Positions 1 to 20,105 of a stretch of 64,000 nucleotides of DNA are shown here, in pieces. Positions within the stretch are counted from its first letter, which is position 1. Every line of letters begins with the position of its first letter. Source of the stretch: Cacajao melanocephalus (lineage: Eukaryota; Chordata; Mammalia; Primates; Pitheciidae); NCBI GenBank assembly GCA_963573385.1, contig CAUYLG010065606.1, forward strand, positions 1 to 64,000. The letters run 5' to 3'. The notes below the pieces were generated by a model. That model searched no databases and had not been told where the DNA came from. It saw nothing but the letters and a program-made list of their open reading frames with translations. The position numbers and the translations under genes were made by a program.

Positions 1-660
<660 letters not shown>

Positions 661-1722
661 ATCTCAGGAACAAGTATTATTTTAAATTCAATCAAATATA
701 CTATACCACTTTTCTTTATAAGAAAAGTTTTCTACAGCAAGAGAAATTCCAGCTCCGTCAGATCTATTATTATGCACTTTACTCATTGTGAGGAATTCTT
801 AAGTTCTAATGAGGTAAGGAAGTTCTACTTTAGTGAAAGAATGAAACTTCCTTACTGTTCACTAACCTACATCTCAATTACTTCCCAACATGTTTGCAGC
901 ATGTACCCTGTGACCCACAAAGATCAAGGAATCTAAGCCGGCCAAGGTTTGCTTTTTTATAGCTCGCCCTTCCCGACATTTAAAAGGAAGGCAAGTGGGG
1001 TCTAACCCGTAGCCCACGCCGCTGCTTCTGCCCATTATTGGAGCATCAGTCTCACGCCCTCAGTACCCTCTGTACTTTTCCAAAACCACCACCACCTGAA
1101 GCGCCATAGTTTTTTTTTTAGCGCTTCTCTAACATTGAGCAATGGGGACATTGAGTATTGTCCATTTTCTTAGATTTCAAAGGAAACTTTCAAGACACTC
1201 TCATAAGAGAAAAAGGAGGGGGTATGTGGAGAAGGTCAACGTGATTTCAATTCCATGGTTAGAAAAATTACGAGAGATAAGAACATAAAGGATAAAATTC
1301 TGACCATGGAGTTTCCTTCAATCCTAATGATGGCGGTGGGGGGTGGCATGCGAGTGGAATTGTCCATGCAAACACAGAGATTCTCAGCAGCATGGAGTAA
1401 GGGGTGGTGCTGGGACATCCAGTCCAAGTTGCAGTCTATAAACCTGAAGCCTCAAGCCCCCTTTCCCTCGGTACGCAGATGTTCACATGGATGTAATACG
1501 AATGATTCCATAATCCATGCTGGGAATACTGGGGGAATGTGCCCCAACTTCTTTGAAAACCCAAGGAGTGTCAGTCAGCAGGAAGGGGGGCCAAAGATTG
1601 CTGAGGAGAAAGATCCCCTACCCACCTGCCATTCTTCACTTGGAAAGGCTGATCCTGCCGGAAAGGAAGGGAAAGGACCCAGCAGAGTCCTTCTCCTGAC
1701 CTTGACTCAAAAAGCAAATGGG
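661..1722. other. Unique sequence, no gene recognised
   Basis: Mixed composition. A 159-codon ORF runs from 1255 to 1734 into the next Alu. It has no recognisable domain, no splice context and no homology I know, so I do not call it. There is a short T run at 1111. Confidence 0.5.
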
Positions 1723-2149
<427 letters not shown>

Positions 2150-2169
2150 CTACAACGTGATTTTTAATT

Positions 2170-2580
2170 GTAATCAACCCGCTAATACCAGACACAGATT
2201 TCCTCCTAATTTTTCACTATAATATATAGTGCTGCCAAAAGTCAGATAAAAATACCTTTGCCCATTTGCCTGATTACTTCCTTAGAACAAACTCCAAATG
2301 GAATCACCAGATAGGCACATTAATAAGACTACATTGCTAAATTTCTCTCCAAAAAAGGTGTAACATCTTACCATTGCATCAGTGACATAGGAGAATACCT
2401 GTTCTTCCCACATTCACTGAATGGGACTTATCATTTCAGATAAAAATGCTTGCCAGGGTTTTTCAAAAGTGTATATGCATATGTCCTTTGATATCTTAAC
2501 TGCTCTTTTAAGAAACTACCCTTAGGAAACATTCATATGAGTTTACAAAGATGTATGAATAAAGACATCCAATGCACAGT
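2170..2580 (-). repeat. Old L1 (L1M) 3' fragment
   Basis: The plus strand resembles the antisense L1M 3' region: a degenerate form of the 'ctccaaaaaggt' word at about 2348 and of the 'gaataaattcctagaagtgg' region near 2290. Strongly diverged. Confidence 0.5.
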
Positions 2581-4139
2581 GTGGTGAATAACTAGCCAGT
2601 TTCCACTATAGAGCCCCTTTGGCTACTGGATAAGAGGTATCCCAACTGAATCCTGTTACCTTGTCTATATTAAGGATGGGCTAGTTTTTCCACTTCCTCG
2701 TTTTAGTATCATTAGTGTCATTATTATTAGTATGCAGATCTTAACTCTGTTCCCCACTCTCCATATTCAGATACCAAAGAGCAATGTTTTCCTTGAAATA
2801 CCATTGCTATGCTTTGCACAGCCCTGCATTCCTGGGGCAACCTCCCTCACAGCCTTTGACCGCAGCTCCCTTATTCAGTCAATCAGACATATCACTGGCA
2901 AATCAATCCTCCTTAAAGGCAGCTTGTAACACTCACATCTCGGCTCAAAAACTTTTAGAGATTCCCTGTTTCTCACCATATGAAGTCACTGTCCTGGCTC
3001 TCATTACTGTCACTCGGCTCTCTCTCCCTAACGTCCCTAACCCTTCCCCAGTCCCCCTTCCTCAGGCCCCAAGACTAGCTGGCATCTAAGAAGCCTGCAT
3101 CCCGCTCATTAGCAAAAAAAAAAAAGCACACTTGTGAACAACCTCGACTCTCCCTCTCTCCCCACCTCGCTTCCTCCCGCCCCCAATCCTGGCCCTAGCC
3201 ATTCTGGAAAGACCTGGATGACTGAGCTCATCCGAGGATCTGAAACGCAGGAAGGGAAGGCACTATGAAAAGCAGACATCCATTTCTGGGTGGGGCTTGA
3301 CCTCCCTAGCCTGGGTGCCAAGTTATCTTCCTCCACTCAGCTTAGTTTCCAATTTCATTTCCCTACTCTGATAGTCCACCAGTTAGAAATTCATGTAGAC
3401 GGGTCACGTGTGTTCTTTTACATGTAAACACTTTCCAGAGGGTTAAGGTATGAAGAACTGAGAATGAAGTCGTTAGCGCAATCAGAGTTGACATCAAATT
3501 CTAAGCAGCTATCCCGTGTACTTGGGGACTGGTGAGGGTGCGCTGGGCTGCGTGGTGGGCGAAGGGCAAGGGTGCCTTTGCACAGCAAGGAAGACCTAGG
3601 GGTTATGATAGGGTGGGGAGGGGAAGGAGACCCCCAAAGAAAGAGCACGGAAAGCAAAGCAAAAGGATGCCAAAACTTCCTTTGCTTACATCAAAATTTC
3701 ACTTCACAGGTTAAGCATGAATCCAGGAAAGGAAACGGAAACCCTCTTCCTAGCCCTCTTTCCTCTCTTTTCTCCCCTGGGTACAACAGAGCGGGGCAGC
3801 AGGCAGCTGCAGGTCCTTGGCCAGCGCCCTTCCTCACCCAGGCAGGGCAGCACCAACATAGTCACCATAGAACTCTCTCAAGACAAGCGAAGGAGCGTTC
3901 CAGCCCAGATGAGTGCGCTTTTCCCAAGCGTGCGGTGAAGAAGTTAAATGACACTTTGTGAAAGGGATCCTTAAGCGACAAAATCTTTTTCCCCCATCGC
4001 ACCAAGCACTTGCTTTTGTCCTCGTAGGTGCAAAAGGGGCTGGAGTCATTTGAATTCAGTTCTAAGGTTGGTTTTCTGGAAGGGTTAACAGGGAAACTTT
4101 TAGATGCCAAGACCTTTAAGAATAGTGACCCCATGAGCA
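2581..4139. other. Mostly unique sequence; possible L2 trace
   Basis: 2800-3060 has an L2-like flavour (pyrimidine-rich, with 'actgtcctggctctcatta'), but I cannot assign it firmly. 3130-3960 is unique with moderate GC. No open frame with a recognisable product was found. Confidence 0.35.
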
Positions 4140-4260
4140 ATCTCAGTTTATTTCAGAAGAGGAAACTGAGGAGCAAAAGATTGAAGTAACCTTCCAGAGG
4201 GCATATAGCTGGTGAGACAGAGCCTGGGCTGAGTCCCAAGCCTGCCTGACTCCGACTCCC
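4140..4260 (+). repeat. MIR SINE fragment
   Basis: Contains the core pattern 'gaggaaactgaggagcaaa', followed by a 'gcatatagctggtgag' region typical of MIR. Confidence 0.75.
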
Positions 4261-5038
4261 TCGCCCCGCAGTGATACCAGAATCACCCTGAGAGTGAGAA
4301 ACACACGGCGCGCTGCTATCACACTTACAGGTACTCAGGGAGTCTTGAGATCCAGCCTCTGACCAGGAGAGCTGGATTGACTAGGAAGCCAATGAAACTA
4401 AGTTTCAGGGCCCCCTGCCTGCCCACGGCCTCTCCCAAGGCCCTGCACCAAAGTTTCTATTTGTGACTTTGTTTCCTTAGAAAAAATTTCTCAATTATGT
4501 AAACTTCAGACCTTACAAAAACGTGGCTCCACCTCTACTGACAAGTAACTCGTTAGAGGACTTGAGTTTTAGAAGGACAAGCTCCAAAAGCATCTCTAGA
4601 TGGTCTCCAGAACCCCGCTGGTGTGACTCTTTTTGGAACTAGGTTCCGAAGACCCCACGAAGATGGACTAGCCTTTGGGGATTCAGAGAGCCTTCCCAGA
4701 GCAGCTCAAATCATCCCTGGTCCCTGACCTTTGGACATCCAGTTTATAAACACATCCAAAGTGGATTCTTTCCTGTCTTCATCTGAGACATTTTGTAGAC
4801 TCCAAATCCCACTGGCATGACCCATGCCCATCGATAAACTCCTCCCATTTAGTCTGTTCTCACATGGGACCAGAAGCCTGAGTGGCGTCTCTGGGTGAAG
4901 GAAAGGAGGCTGGGGAATGTGCAGAGGGAGGGAGGAGAGAAAGACGTGTCTAAAGGTCTGGAGCCAGAGTCATCACGTGTTGTGGACACTGGGAAGAATT
5001 TGGTGCGAAGGAAGCTGAGACGGAGGCTAGAGGGGCTA
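4261..5038. other. Unique sequence
   Basis: No repeat or coding signal identified. A purine-rich patch lies at 4920-4945. Confidence 0.4.
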
Positions 5039-5295
5039 TGTCTTAGCCCGTTTGGGCTGCAGTAGCAAAAATGCCGTAAACTGGGTGGTTAAAGAGCAAC
5101 AGAAATTTATTTCTTACAGTTCTAGAGGCTGGAAAGTCCAAGACCAGGACACCAGCAGATCTTGAGCCTCTTTGATTAGGGCACTAATCCCATTCGCGAG
5201 GGCGGAGTCCTCATGACCTAATTATTTCCCAAAGGCCCTACCTCTTAATACCATCACTTTGGGGTTTAGGATGTCAGCATATCAATTTGGGGATG
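5039..5295 (-). repeat. ERVL-MaLR solo LTR (MST/MLT1-like), internally deleted
   Basis: On the plus strand it begins TGTCTTAGCCCGTTTGGG and passes through 'acagttctagaggctgg' and 'gggcactaatcccatt'. About 100 bp of the middle is missing compared with the similar copy at 24670. Confidence 0.75.
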
Positions 5296-5418
5296 AGAGG
5301 GTCCCAGATAGCAGTCTGGCTGGCAGAGAGAAGCATATGAGGAGACTTTTACACCACGTTCAGGAGTTTCAACTTTATCCCCCAAAATGAGCAGCACCTT
5401 AAGCAAGGGAATGACATA

Positions 5419-6093
5419 CGGTTGTCCTCCCTTATCTGCGGTTTCAGTTACCCATGGTTCACTGAGGTCCGACAATATTCAATGAAAAGTTCCACAAATA
5501 AACAACTCATACGTGTTCAAATGCATGCCGCTCTTAGTAGCGTGATGAAATCTCACGCCACCCGGCTCCATCCTGCCCGGGATGTGAATCATCCCTTTGT
5601 CCGTCGTATTCCTGCTGTAGACATGACTCAACCCACCCATCACTTAGCAGCCGTCTGGGTTATCAGATTGACTGTCACAGTAGCCAGTGCTTGTGTTCAG
5701 GTAACCCTTAGTTTACTTCATGGTGGCCCCAAAGTGCAAGGGTCGTGATGCTGGAGATTCGGATGTGCCAAAAAGAAGCTGCACAGTGCTTCCTGTAAGC
5801 AAAAAGCTGAACGTTCTCAATTTAATAAGGAAAGAAAAAGAATCATATGCCGAGGCCGCTAAGATCTATGGTGAGAACGAGTCTTCTGTCTGTGAGATAG
5901 CGAACAGTGTATTATGATACTTGTTCTGTTCTGGTATTATTTGTTATGGTTACGCTCTTACTGTGCCTAATTTATAAATTAAACTTTCTTCTAGGTAGGT
6001 TTGTCTCTATAGGAAAAAACATGGTGTACATAGGATTCAAGACATCCACTGGGGTTTTGGAATGTATCCTCTGTGGATAAGGGGAGACTGTTG
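5419..6093 (+). mobile_element. Tigger1-type DNA transposon, internally deleted
   Basis: Imperfect terminal inverted repeats (CGGTTGTCCTCCC at the left, GGGGAGACTGTTG at the right) are flanked by TA target duplications at 5417-5418 and 6094-6095. The body matches the Tigger1 5' region, with a 'gtcactta'-type block before an ATG at 5720, and the Tigger1 3' end. Most of the transposase gene is deleted. Non-autonomous and fossil. Confidence 0.85.
5720..5917 (+). pseudogene. Remnant of Tigger1 transposase N-terminus
   Basis: From the ATG at 5720 the frame stays open for 65 codons and shows the CENP-B-like helix-turn-helix start of pogo/Tigger transposases: PKRSCTVLPVSKKLNVLNLI and then YAEAAKIYGENESSVCEI. 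A stop follows directly where the internal deletion begins, so the DDE catalytic domain is absent. I treat it as a fossil. Expression as a small DNA-binding peptide is conceivable but unsupported. Confidence 0.8.
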
Positions 6094-6097
6094 TACT

Positions 6098-8296
<2,199 letters not shown>

Positions 8297-8580
8297 TTTT
8301 TTTTTTTTTGAGACAGGGTCTTGCTCTTTGGCCCAGGCTGGAGTGCAGCGGTGCAACCATGGCTCACTGCAGCGTCAAACTCCTGGGCTCAAGCCATCCT
8401 CCTGCCTCAGCCTCTCACCTCTTGAGTAGTTGGGACCACCAGCATGTGGCACCACACCTGGTTAATTTTTTTGTAGAGACAGGGTTTCCCTATATTGCCC
8501 AGGCTGGTCTCAAACTCCTGGGCTCCACCTCAGTCTCCCAAAGTGCTGGGATTACCAGCATGAGCCACTGCACTCGGCTG
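8297..8580 (-). repeat. Alu (older, J-like)
   Basis: A poly-T start, then GAGACAGGGTCTTGCTC. The right end is CACTCGGCTG. The divergence suggests an old copy. Confidence 0.9.
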
Positions 8581-8712
8581 AAGGACAGATTTTTTTTTTT
8601 TAAGAAGAATCAGATTACAGTGAATATGCTGTTTTATGAACTCCTTTTTCACTTACACTATTATAAAAATTTGGCAGGTTTTATATATTCTTAATATTCT
8701 TATAAAGCATCA

Positions 8713-8920
8713 TTTTTTTTTTTTTTTTTTTTTTGAGACAGAGTGTCGCTCAGCCTAGAGTGAAGATCTCAGCTCACTTCAGCCTCGACCTCTTGGGCTC
8801 AAGGGAACCTTCTGCTCAGCTCCGCTGAGTAGCTGGGACTGTAGACATACATACGACACCATGCCCCGCTAATTTTTTGTATTTTTTGAAGAGACGGGTT
8901 TCACCATGTTATCCAGGCTG
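8713..8920 (-). repeat. Alu, 5'-truncated, with target duplication
   Basis: A T-run start, ending at ATCCAGGCTG. GCATCATT repeats at 8707 and 8923 as a target-site duplication, so the truncation occurred at insertion. Confidence 0.9.
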
Positions 8921-9100
8921 TGGCATCATTTTAATAACTGCATAACTTCCATTGTGCACACATTGTGTTAACTGATTATAACTCCTATTGCTTTGTCAAA
9001 TTCCAACATTTTGCCAAGTTTTGCTACCACTAACAATGTTATACCGAACATTTTTATAGATAATTCTTTATGTCCACCAAAAATTATTTCCTAAGAGTAA

Positions 9101-9514
<414 letters not shown>

Positions 9515-9904
9515 TAGTGTATGCAAATGCCCATTTCACCATCTGCCTGCCTCCAGCATAGGGTTTGGGCATTTTCCAAAATCTTTTGTCGCTTTAATTA
9601 GCGTTTCTTTAATTAGAAAATCTGACTTTTTTTTCGTATATTTTGAGCCATTTATGTAACTCCTTTTCTTGAGTTCCCTATTTATATCCCTTGCTTGTCT
9701 TTCTGTTGAGTTTTCCTCTTTTGTTAAAACATATGTAGATTTCATGGTTACTACTGTAGGAAAACTTTGTAAATTCGGCTTTGAGTTCTTCCCCGACTGA
9801 AGAGTTCTGTGCCTTTTGTTTTATTTCATTCTGATTTCCAAATAGCATTTCCTTTACTTGATGTGTAATTAATTTTTCAAGTTCCGTCTTCTGGAAAGAG
9901 AGCA

Positions 9905-10145
9905 GGACCTGGAAGCAGGAGACTTGGAAGGTCAAGAGCACAGGCTTTGGGGTCAGGCAGACCTGCTGTTGAGTCCTGGCTGTGCTGGGGGACTTTGGTG
10001 GGGGTGGAGGGCCCACGTTGCTGGGTCTCCGTTTTCTTATCTGTAAAGTAGAAGATAATAGTAGGGTCTGGTGAAGACTAAATGAGACACTGTGTGCAAA
10101 ACGCCTGCTGCTGGCCCGCAGTGGGCACTGCTGGCAACGGTGGTT
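9905..10145 (+). repeat. MIR SINE
   Basis: Runs from a 'gcacaggctttggggtcagg' motif through the core to 'cgttttcttatctgtaaa' and 'actaaatgagacactgtg', which is the typical MIR order. Confidence 0.85.
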
Positions 10146-10867
10146 TTGTTATTGCCACTCACGTTCAGAGAGACTTGCCTGCGGGATGTGGACAGAGGAC
10201 AGAAGGGCAGATGCAGCCTCCAGAAGTGAGCTGCTGCAGATGAGCGGTGGGTTTCTCAGGGAAGCTCAAGGGTGGGGCCGGCTCTGCGGCGTGTTGTGCA
10301 GTGTCTCACACTGGCCTGCTGCAACGATTCTTCTAGATGTTTAGTCACAGGACAGATACTGTGCTCCCAGCCCTGCTAGGCTTGAAGTTAGGGTGTCTGA
10401 GTAGACACACAGTTGTCATTTTGATGGGTTCACTTTCTACGCTGCACAAATGACATTGTCCTTTGGTGACATTCAGCAGATTCTTGTGGTTCCTACATGT
10501 GTATCTGCAGCTGTGGATCTGGAGTGTTGACCTGTCAATAAGCACTTATGGGCCTCTAAGTGGGGAATGGACTTGGAAAACACTGAACCTAGTGCACAGC
10601 ACATAGTAGGTGCTCACCTGCAAGGTGCTTCGCTTTCTCCCACCCTTTCTCCCTTCTCACCCCCTTCCTCAGGGATGCAGCTGATGACCTGAAAGAGCGC
10701 GAGACAACCTTGGCCAGCTCCGGTCCTGCTCCCTGCCTGCCCTGTGATATCGGGCAAGTTGCTCATCCCTGGACTTCTCTTTTCTTCTCTACAAAACATG
10801 GCTTTGGGAGCAACTTGCTCTCCAAGGGCCATTTCAATTCCAACGTAATAACTGAAATTATTATGTG
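10146..10867. other. Unique sequence
   Basis: A short MIR-like trace lies near 10590 ('gcacagcacatagtaggtgc'). No gene recognised. Confidence 0.4.
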
Positions 10868-11142
10868 AGGCACAGTGTCTCACGCCTATAATCCCAGCAC
10901 TTTGGGAGGCCGAGGTGGATGGATCACCTGAGGTCAGGAGTTCGAGATCAGCCTGGCCAACCTGGTAAAACCTGTGTCTACTAAAAATACAAAAATTAGC
11001 TGGGCGTAGTGGCAGGCACCTGTAATCCCAGCACTCTGGAGGGTGAGGCAGGAGAATTGCTTGAACCCAGGAGCTGAGATGGTGCCACTGCACTCCAGCC
11101 TGGGTGACAGAGTGAGACTCAGACTCAAAAAAAAAAAAACAC
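10868..11142 (+). repeat. Alu
   Basis: Begins GGCACAGTGTCTCACGCC and ends in an A run at about 11128. A short deletion in the right arm removes the 'gaggttgcagtg' part. Confidence 0.95.
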
Positions 11143-11163
11143 AAAGAAACAAAAAACTGTATT

Positions 11164-14071
<2,908 letters not shown>

Positions 14072-14160
14072 CACGGCCTGGGTAACACATCCAGGAGAGC
14101 TGAGCCTGGGTAACACTCCGCACGGCCTGGGTAATACACCCAGGAGAGCTGAGCCTCCAG
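14072..14160. repeat. 49-bp tandem duplication
   Basis: CACGGCCTGGGTAACACATC begins the first copy at 14072. The second copy begins at 14121 with CACGGCCTGGGTAATACACC, and both continue into CAGGAGAGCTGAGCCT. Confidence 0.85.
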
Positions 14161-14239
14161 GAAGCGTGTCCTCCGTGAGCTCTGGAACCACTGTTAGGCA
14201 GGTAAGCAATAATAGCATCAACAGTAATAATAAATAATT

Positions 14240-14590
14240 ACGATGTCCTGGGCATTGGGCTAAAGGCTTTACCCTCACGTCTGAGTCCTTACAAAAGCCT
14301 GGAGGCAGGGATACTGTCTGCGTATTACAATGAGGAAATCAGGGCTCAAAGAGTTTGGATGAGTTGTCCAAGTTCACCCAGCTTGTAGATGGTAACATCA
14401 GGATTCAAACATGGAACTCTCTGCTCTAGGGTCCAATTCCTTATTCATTTTGACGTAGGAGCACACTCATCCCATACCCATTTCTCGGTGTGACAGATGA
14501 GGAGGCCCAGACACACAGTGATTTCATCACAGTCGCAAGGTTACACCATCAACGATTGGTGGAGCTTGGACTAGAATCCCTGCTTCTTGG
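14240..14590 (+). repeat. Two MIR fragments in series
   Basis: The first has 'caatgaggaaatcagggctc' and 'gttcacccagcttgtagatg'. The second, from about 14490, has 'acagatgaggaggcccagac' and 'ttggactagaatccctgc'. Both are in plus orientation. Confidence 0.8.
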
Positions 14591-14604
14591 CTTCCTATTT
14601 GCTC

Positions 14605-15552
<948 letters not shown>

Positions 15553-15740
15553 AGTGGTTCTAAAAGTGGGGTCCCTGGACCAGCGGCATCAGCATCACCT
15601 GGGAGCTTATCAGAAATGCAAAGCCTCTGGCCCAGACCCACTGCATTGGAAGCTTTGGGAGTGGAGCCCAGAACTCTGTGTTTTAATAAGTTCTACAGGT
15701 GATTCTGATGCAGAGTAAAATTTAAAAATTGCCACTCCTA
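15553..15740 (+). mobile_element. hAT-Charlie MITE (MER20-like)
   Basis: Begins AGTGGTTCTAAAAGTGGGGT, and 'catcagcatcacctgggagc' and 'gattctgatgcag' follow in MER20 order. Confidence 0.8.
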
Positions 15741-15772
15741 AGGCATGGGTGTTCCAGAAGACTGACCTCCTT

Positions 15773-16424
<652 letters not shown>

Positions 16425-16480
16425 TCCTCAATGGCAGTATTGTAAGTTTTCATCCTTTTCCCCATGTCCAGCATGGACTC

Positions 16481-16845
16481 TGCTTGGGTCTGAATGTTTG
16501 TGTCCCCACAAAGTTCATTTGTGGAAATACTAACCCTCAAGGTGATGATATGAGGAAGTGGGGGCTTCAGGAGGTGAGTATTTCATGAGAGTGGAGTGCT
16601 CAGGAATGAGATTAGTGCTCTTATAAAGGAAGCCCCAGAAAGACCCTCGTCCCTTCTATCATGTGAATTTACAGTGAAATGATGGTCATCTATAAGCCAG
16701 GAGGAGGACGGTCATCAGACGCCGAATCTACCAGTGCCTTGATGTTGGACTTCCCAGCCTCCAGAACTGTGGGAAATAACTTCCCATTGTTTATAAGCTA
16801 CCCAGTCTATGGAATTTTTTATTGCAGCCTGAACAGACTAACACA
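16481..16845 (+). mobile_element. MaLR solo LTR (MST/MLT1-like)
   Basis: From 'gggtctgaatgtttgtgtcc' through 'ttcccagcctccagaactgt' to 'aacagactaacaca'. Nearly full length. Confidence 0.85.
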
Positions 16846-17406
16846 GACTCAGCAGTTGCAGGAAGAGGCTGCAGCCTGAGGGCCCTGAGCACCTGAAGAG
16901 AGTGGCCTCCCTGAGGGGAGTAGAGCCAGGGCCCATTCTCCAAAAGGGGCATCTGTTCATTGACTGCTCTTTATGGCAAAGTGGAGATTGTCAGGACAGC
17001 ACCGAATAGAGCTGGAGGAAGTGGAGGAACCCAGAGACAGAAGAGAAAGCAGGCAGAGCATGGAAGCTGTTCTAAGTGATCAGATCCCATCCCAGCCAGG
17101 CCTGGCCCTGACTGTTTCCCGCCCCTGCTGTGAGAGCCCCTGAAGCTGCTGTCGTCAGGAAGTGTCACCTGAACAAATTGACCACCAGGGAACATTACTG
17201 AAAGCAGCTTGCCCAAACAGATCAATGTTTAATTTCTAATGAGCAATTTTCAATTAGATCCTTGATTTGACTGATGTCGGATCACTCGCCTGTAACCACT
17301 GCAGGTCTTTTGCTCCCGTTGGTGGCCAAAATGCCGCTGATATTACAGCCATGATAACCTGGGTGTTCTATCCCACAGTCTCAGCCAAACTGAAAGGCTT
17401 AGGGCC
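16846..17406. other. Unique sequence
   Basis: No gene or repeat recognised. Confidence 0.4.
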
Positions 17407-17602
17407 GTGGTTCTCAGCGCCGGTGAGTTTGCCCTCAAGGGGATGTTCCACAGCGTCTGGTGATATTTTTGTTTGGCACAGCCAAGGGGCGTTACTGGCA
17501 CAAACTGAGTGGAGTTCAGGGATGCTGCCAAACTTCCTGCAATGCCCAGGACAGTGCCACAACAAAGAATTATCAGCCCAAAATGAGGTTGAGAGGCACC
17601 GC
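17407..17602 (+). mobile_element. hAT-type MITE, family not named
   Basis: Begins GTGGTTCTCAGCGCCGG and carries 'ctgccaaacttcctgcaatg' and 'caacaaagaattatc'. A sister copy in the other orientation lies at 26280-26405. Confidence 0.7.
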
Positions 17603-17776
17603 CTTAGGGCCTCCTCTGTTTGTCAGTCACAGTTACCTCTACCATCGGCTCCCTGATCATCTCCAGCCGCACTCTTAGAAGCATCCTGCTCAGGCCACAC
17701 CCACACTCACATGCTCACATGCACACACACCCCTTCACAGTATTCATTACCTACAATAATGCAGTCAGAACCCTGC

Positions 17777-18078
17777 TTTTTTTTTTTTTTTTTTTTTTTT
17801 TGAGACAGAGTCTCACTTGCCTAGGCTAGAGTGCAGTGGTGCGACCTTGGCTCCGTGCAACCTCCACCTCCCAGGTTCAGCGATTCTCCTGCCTCAGCCT
17901 CCCAAGTAGCTGGGATTACAGGCACGTGCCACCTTGCCCAGCTACTTTTTTTGTATTTTTAGTAGAAATGGGGTTTCACTATGTTGGCCAGGCTGGTCTC
18001 AAACTCCTGACCTCAAGTGATCCACCTGCCTTGGCCTCTTGAAGTGCTGGGATGACAGGCGTGAGCCACCACGCCTCC
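17777..18078 (-). repeat. Alu
   Basis: A 25-nt T run, then GAGACAGAGTCTCACTTGC. Full length apart from a small loss in the right arm. Confidence 0.95.
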
Positions 18079-18145
18079 TGTGCCCACGGGCCGTTCCAAC
18101 ATTTCCCCACATTTCACTCCACTCTCTGAACTGCTGTCCCTACCC

Positions 18146-18310
18146 CAGTGACTCCCAAACCAGAGCAAGCAACAGAACCAGCAGGAGGACTTATGAAAAA
18201 TGCGGATTGCTGGGCTCCATCCCCAGAGGTTTTGGTTCAGCAGGTCTGGACTGGGGCTGCACAATTTGTATTTCTTCAGACAATGCTGAGGCCACTGGTC
18301 TGGGGTCCCA
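18146..18310 (-). mobile_element. hAT-Charlie MITE (MER5/MER20-like)
   Basis: Contains 'gattgctgggctccatcccc' and 'ggttcagcaggtctgg', the antisense core pattern of this group. Confidence 0.7.
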
Positions 18311-18535
18311 CACCGACTTCCCCTCTTCACCTCTGATCTTGGCCCCCGGCTGCTGCTCCTTCCCACAGCACCCTTGTGCTCACATCTGAGTTCCACCCTT
18401 GGGGTCTGATTCTAGTGCCACCGCCTCCACCAGGTTGTCTCTGATGCCCAAGTGGAATAAAAGTCTCTGCTGCTGCCCTCTCTCACCCCTCTCTGCTCAT
18501 CCCTCTGTAGCCATTTTTTCTTCTTTCATGGACAG

Positions 18536-18822
18536 TTTTTTTTTTTTTTTCTTCGGAGACAGAGTCTCACTCTGTCGCCCAGACTGGAGGGATCTCATCT
18601 CACTGCAACCTCTGCCTCCCAGGCTGAAGCGATTCTCCCACCTCAGCCTCCTAAGGAGCTGGCATTATGGGCACACGCCATCACGCCCGGGTAAGTTTTG
18701 TATTTTTAGTAAAGACAGGGTTTCACCATGTTGGCCAGGCTGGTCTTGAAGTCCTGACCTGAGTGATCTACCCGCCTTGGTCTCCCAAAGTGCTGGGATT
18801 ACAGACGTGAGCCACAGGCCCC
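18536..18822 (-). repeat. Alu
   Basis: The T run is followed by 'cttcggagacagagtctcac'. Contains an internal small deletion in the right arm ('ggagggatctcatctc'). Confidence 0.95.
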
Positions 18823-19900
18823 AGACTCACTGACAATTATTGTAAATCATGCTTTACCAATCAGGCACACACAAAAGGAAGAGATGAAGAGAGTTTAATG
18901 ACAGGGACTATTTACAAAGGTATGGGCAAGGTTAAGGGATATTAACAAGGATAGTGAAGTGCCCCAGAGCTAATTGTTAGAAGTCAAAGCTACCCCGAGG
19001 GCTAGAGATGAGAAGGAGCCGTCACTAGTACCAGGAGAGGATCATCTGACAGGAGCCGTGGCCTTGGGAATAGAAACACAGACGCGGCCAGATGACAGCC
19101 TTGCAGGTAGGGAGCTGGGGGAACACACACCGTGGCCTCTGTCTCCTCCTGCTCTCTGATGTCCTGCGGGTGCCTCCCACTGGCTGAGCCCAAGAAAACA
19201 GAGGGCAGAGAAACCTCACGATGATGCCGACACAGGCCTGGCTCCTGGGGCTCAGAGCAGGGGGAGGGGGCACAGAGGGATCTTGTGTGGCAAACGGGAG
19301 TCTCCAGCACCCCACCTTCCTCCCTATTACCCAATCCTAGAGTACAGAACCCTTGTCAGAATTGCCCCTGGATCCATGACAAGCCCAGGACCTTGCATAA
19401 TCTAACAGGTTATTAATAAATATTCAGGGAATGAATCATTTATCATTAGCTGGTATGCATGTCTGCTGATGACTTTTCAGACATTTTGTGGAATTTGGCC
19501 ACTCAGAATATTCCAAGAATGTTCCCAGCACCACAGGAAAACCTGCCAGCCAAGGCCCCATGACATGGCTGGGAAAACCAGCCTGTCATATTTCCCAACT
19601 CCACCCACCAGTTCTCATTTACCCATCACTTTGTCGTTCAAAACAAAGAATAGAAAGTAAGGAGCAGCGATTTTCTCAGCTTTCAAGTAATCAAAGAAAA
19701 CGCCAAGGAAACGAATCAACAAGAGGGTGTCAATCTTTTATAAATGAAATATGACCCAACTCAAATGAAACGGAGAATTGTGACTGCAAGACAGATTTGC
19801 ATTAGCAATGGTAACGGGTTTACATCCACAGAATTCTTATAAACATGCAAGGACACAGCTAGAGCTTAAGGGAGAAGTGGTCTTCTACTGCCGCACTACT
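18823..19900. other. Unique sequence
   Basis: No gene or repeat recognised. ORFs up to 110 codons on both strands overlap each other and lack support. Confidence 0.4.
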
Positions 19901-19904
19901 GACT

Positions 19905-20105
19905 ACCATTAGTTGAGCATTTACTATATGCTGGGAACTAAGTGTATTTTATCTCAGATCTCACCGCTAGTGCTTAAACTATAAACCATTATCATTTTCA
20001 CTTTACAAATGTTGAAACTGAAGTACTGGGAAGTTAAGCAAATTGCTCAGTTTCTTCCAGAATTCAAATCCAGATCTGCTTAGTCAAACCCAATTCTCAC
20101 TAGAA
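19905..20105 (+). repeat. MIR SINE
   Basis: 'gttgagcatttactatatgc' and then 'aaactgaagtactgggaa' follow the MIR core order. Confidence 0.75.
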
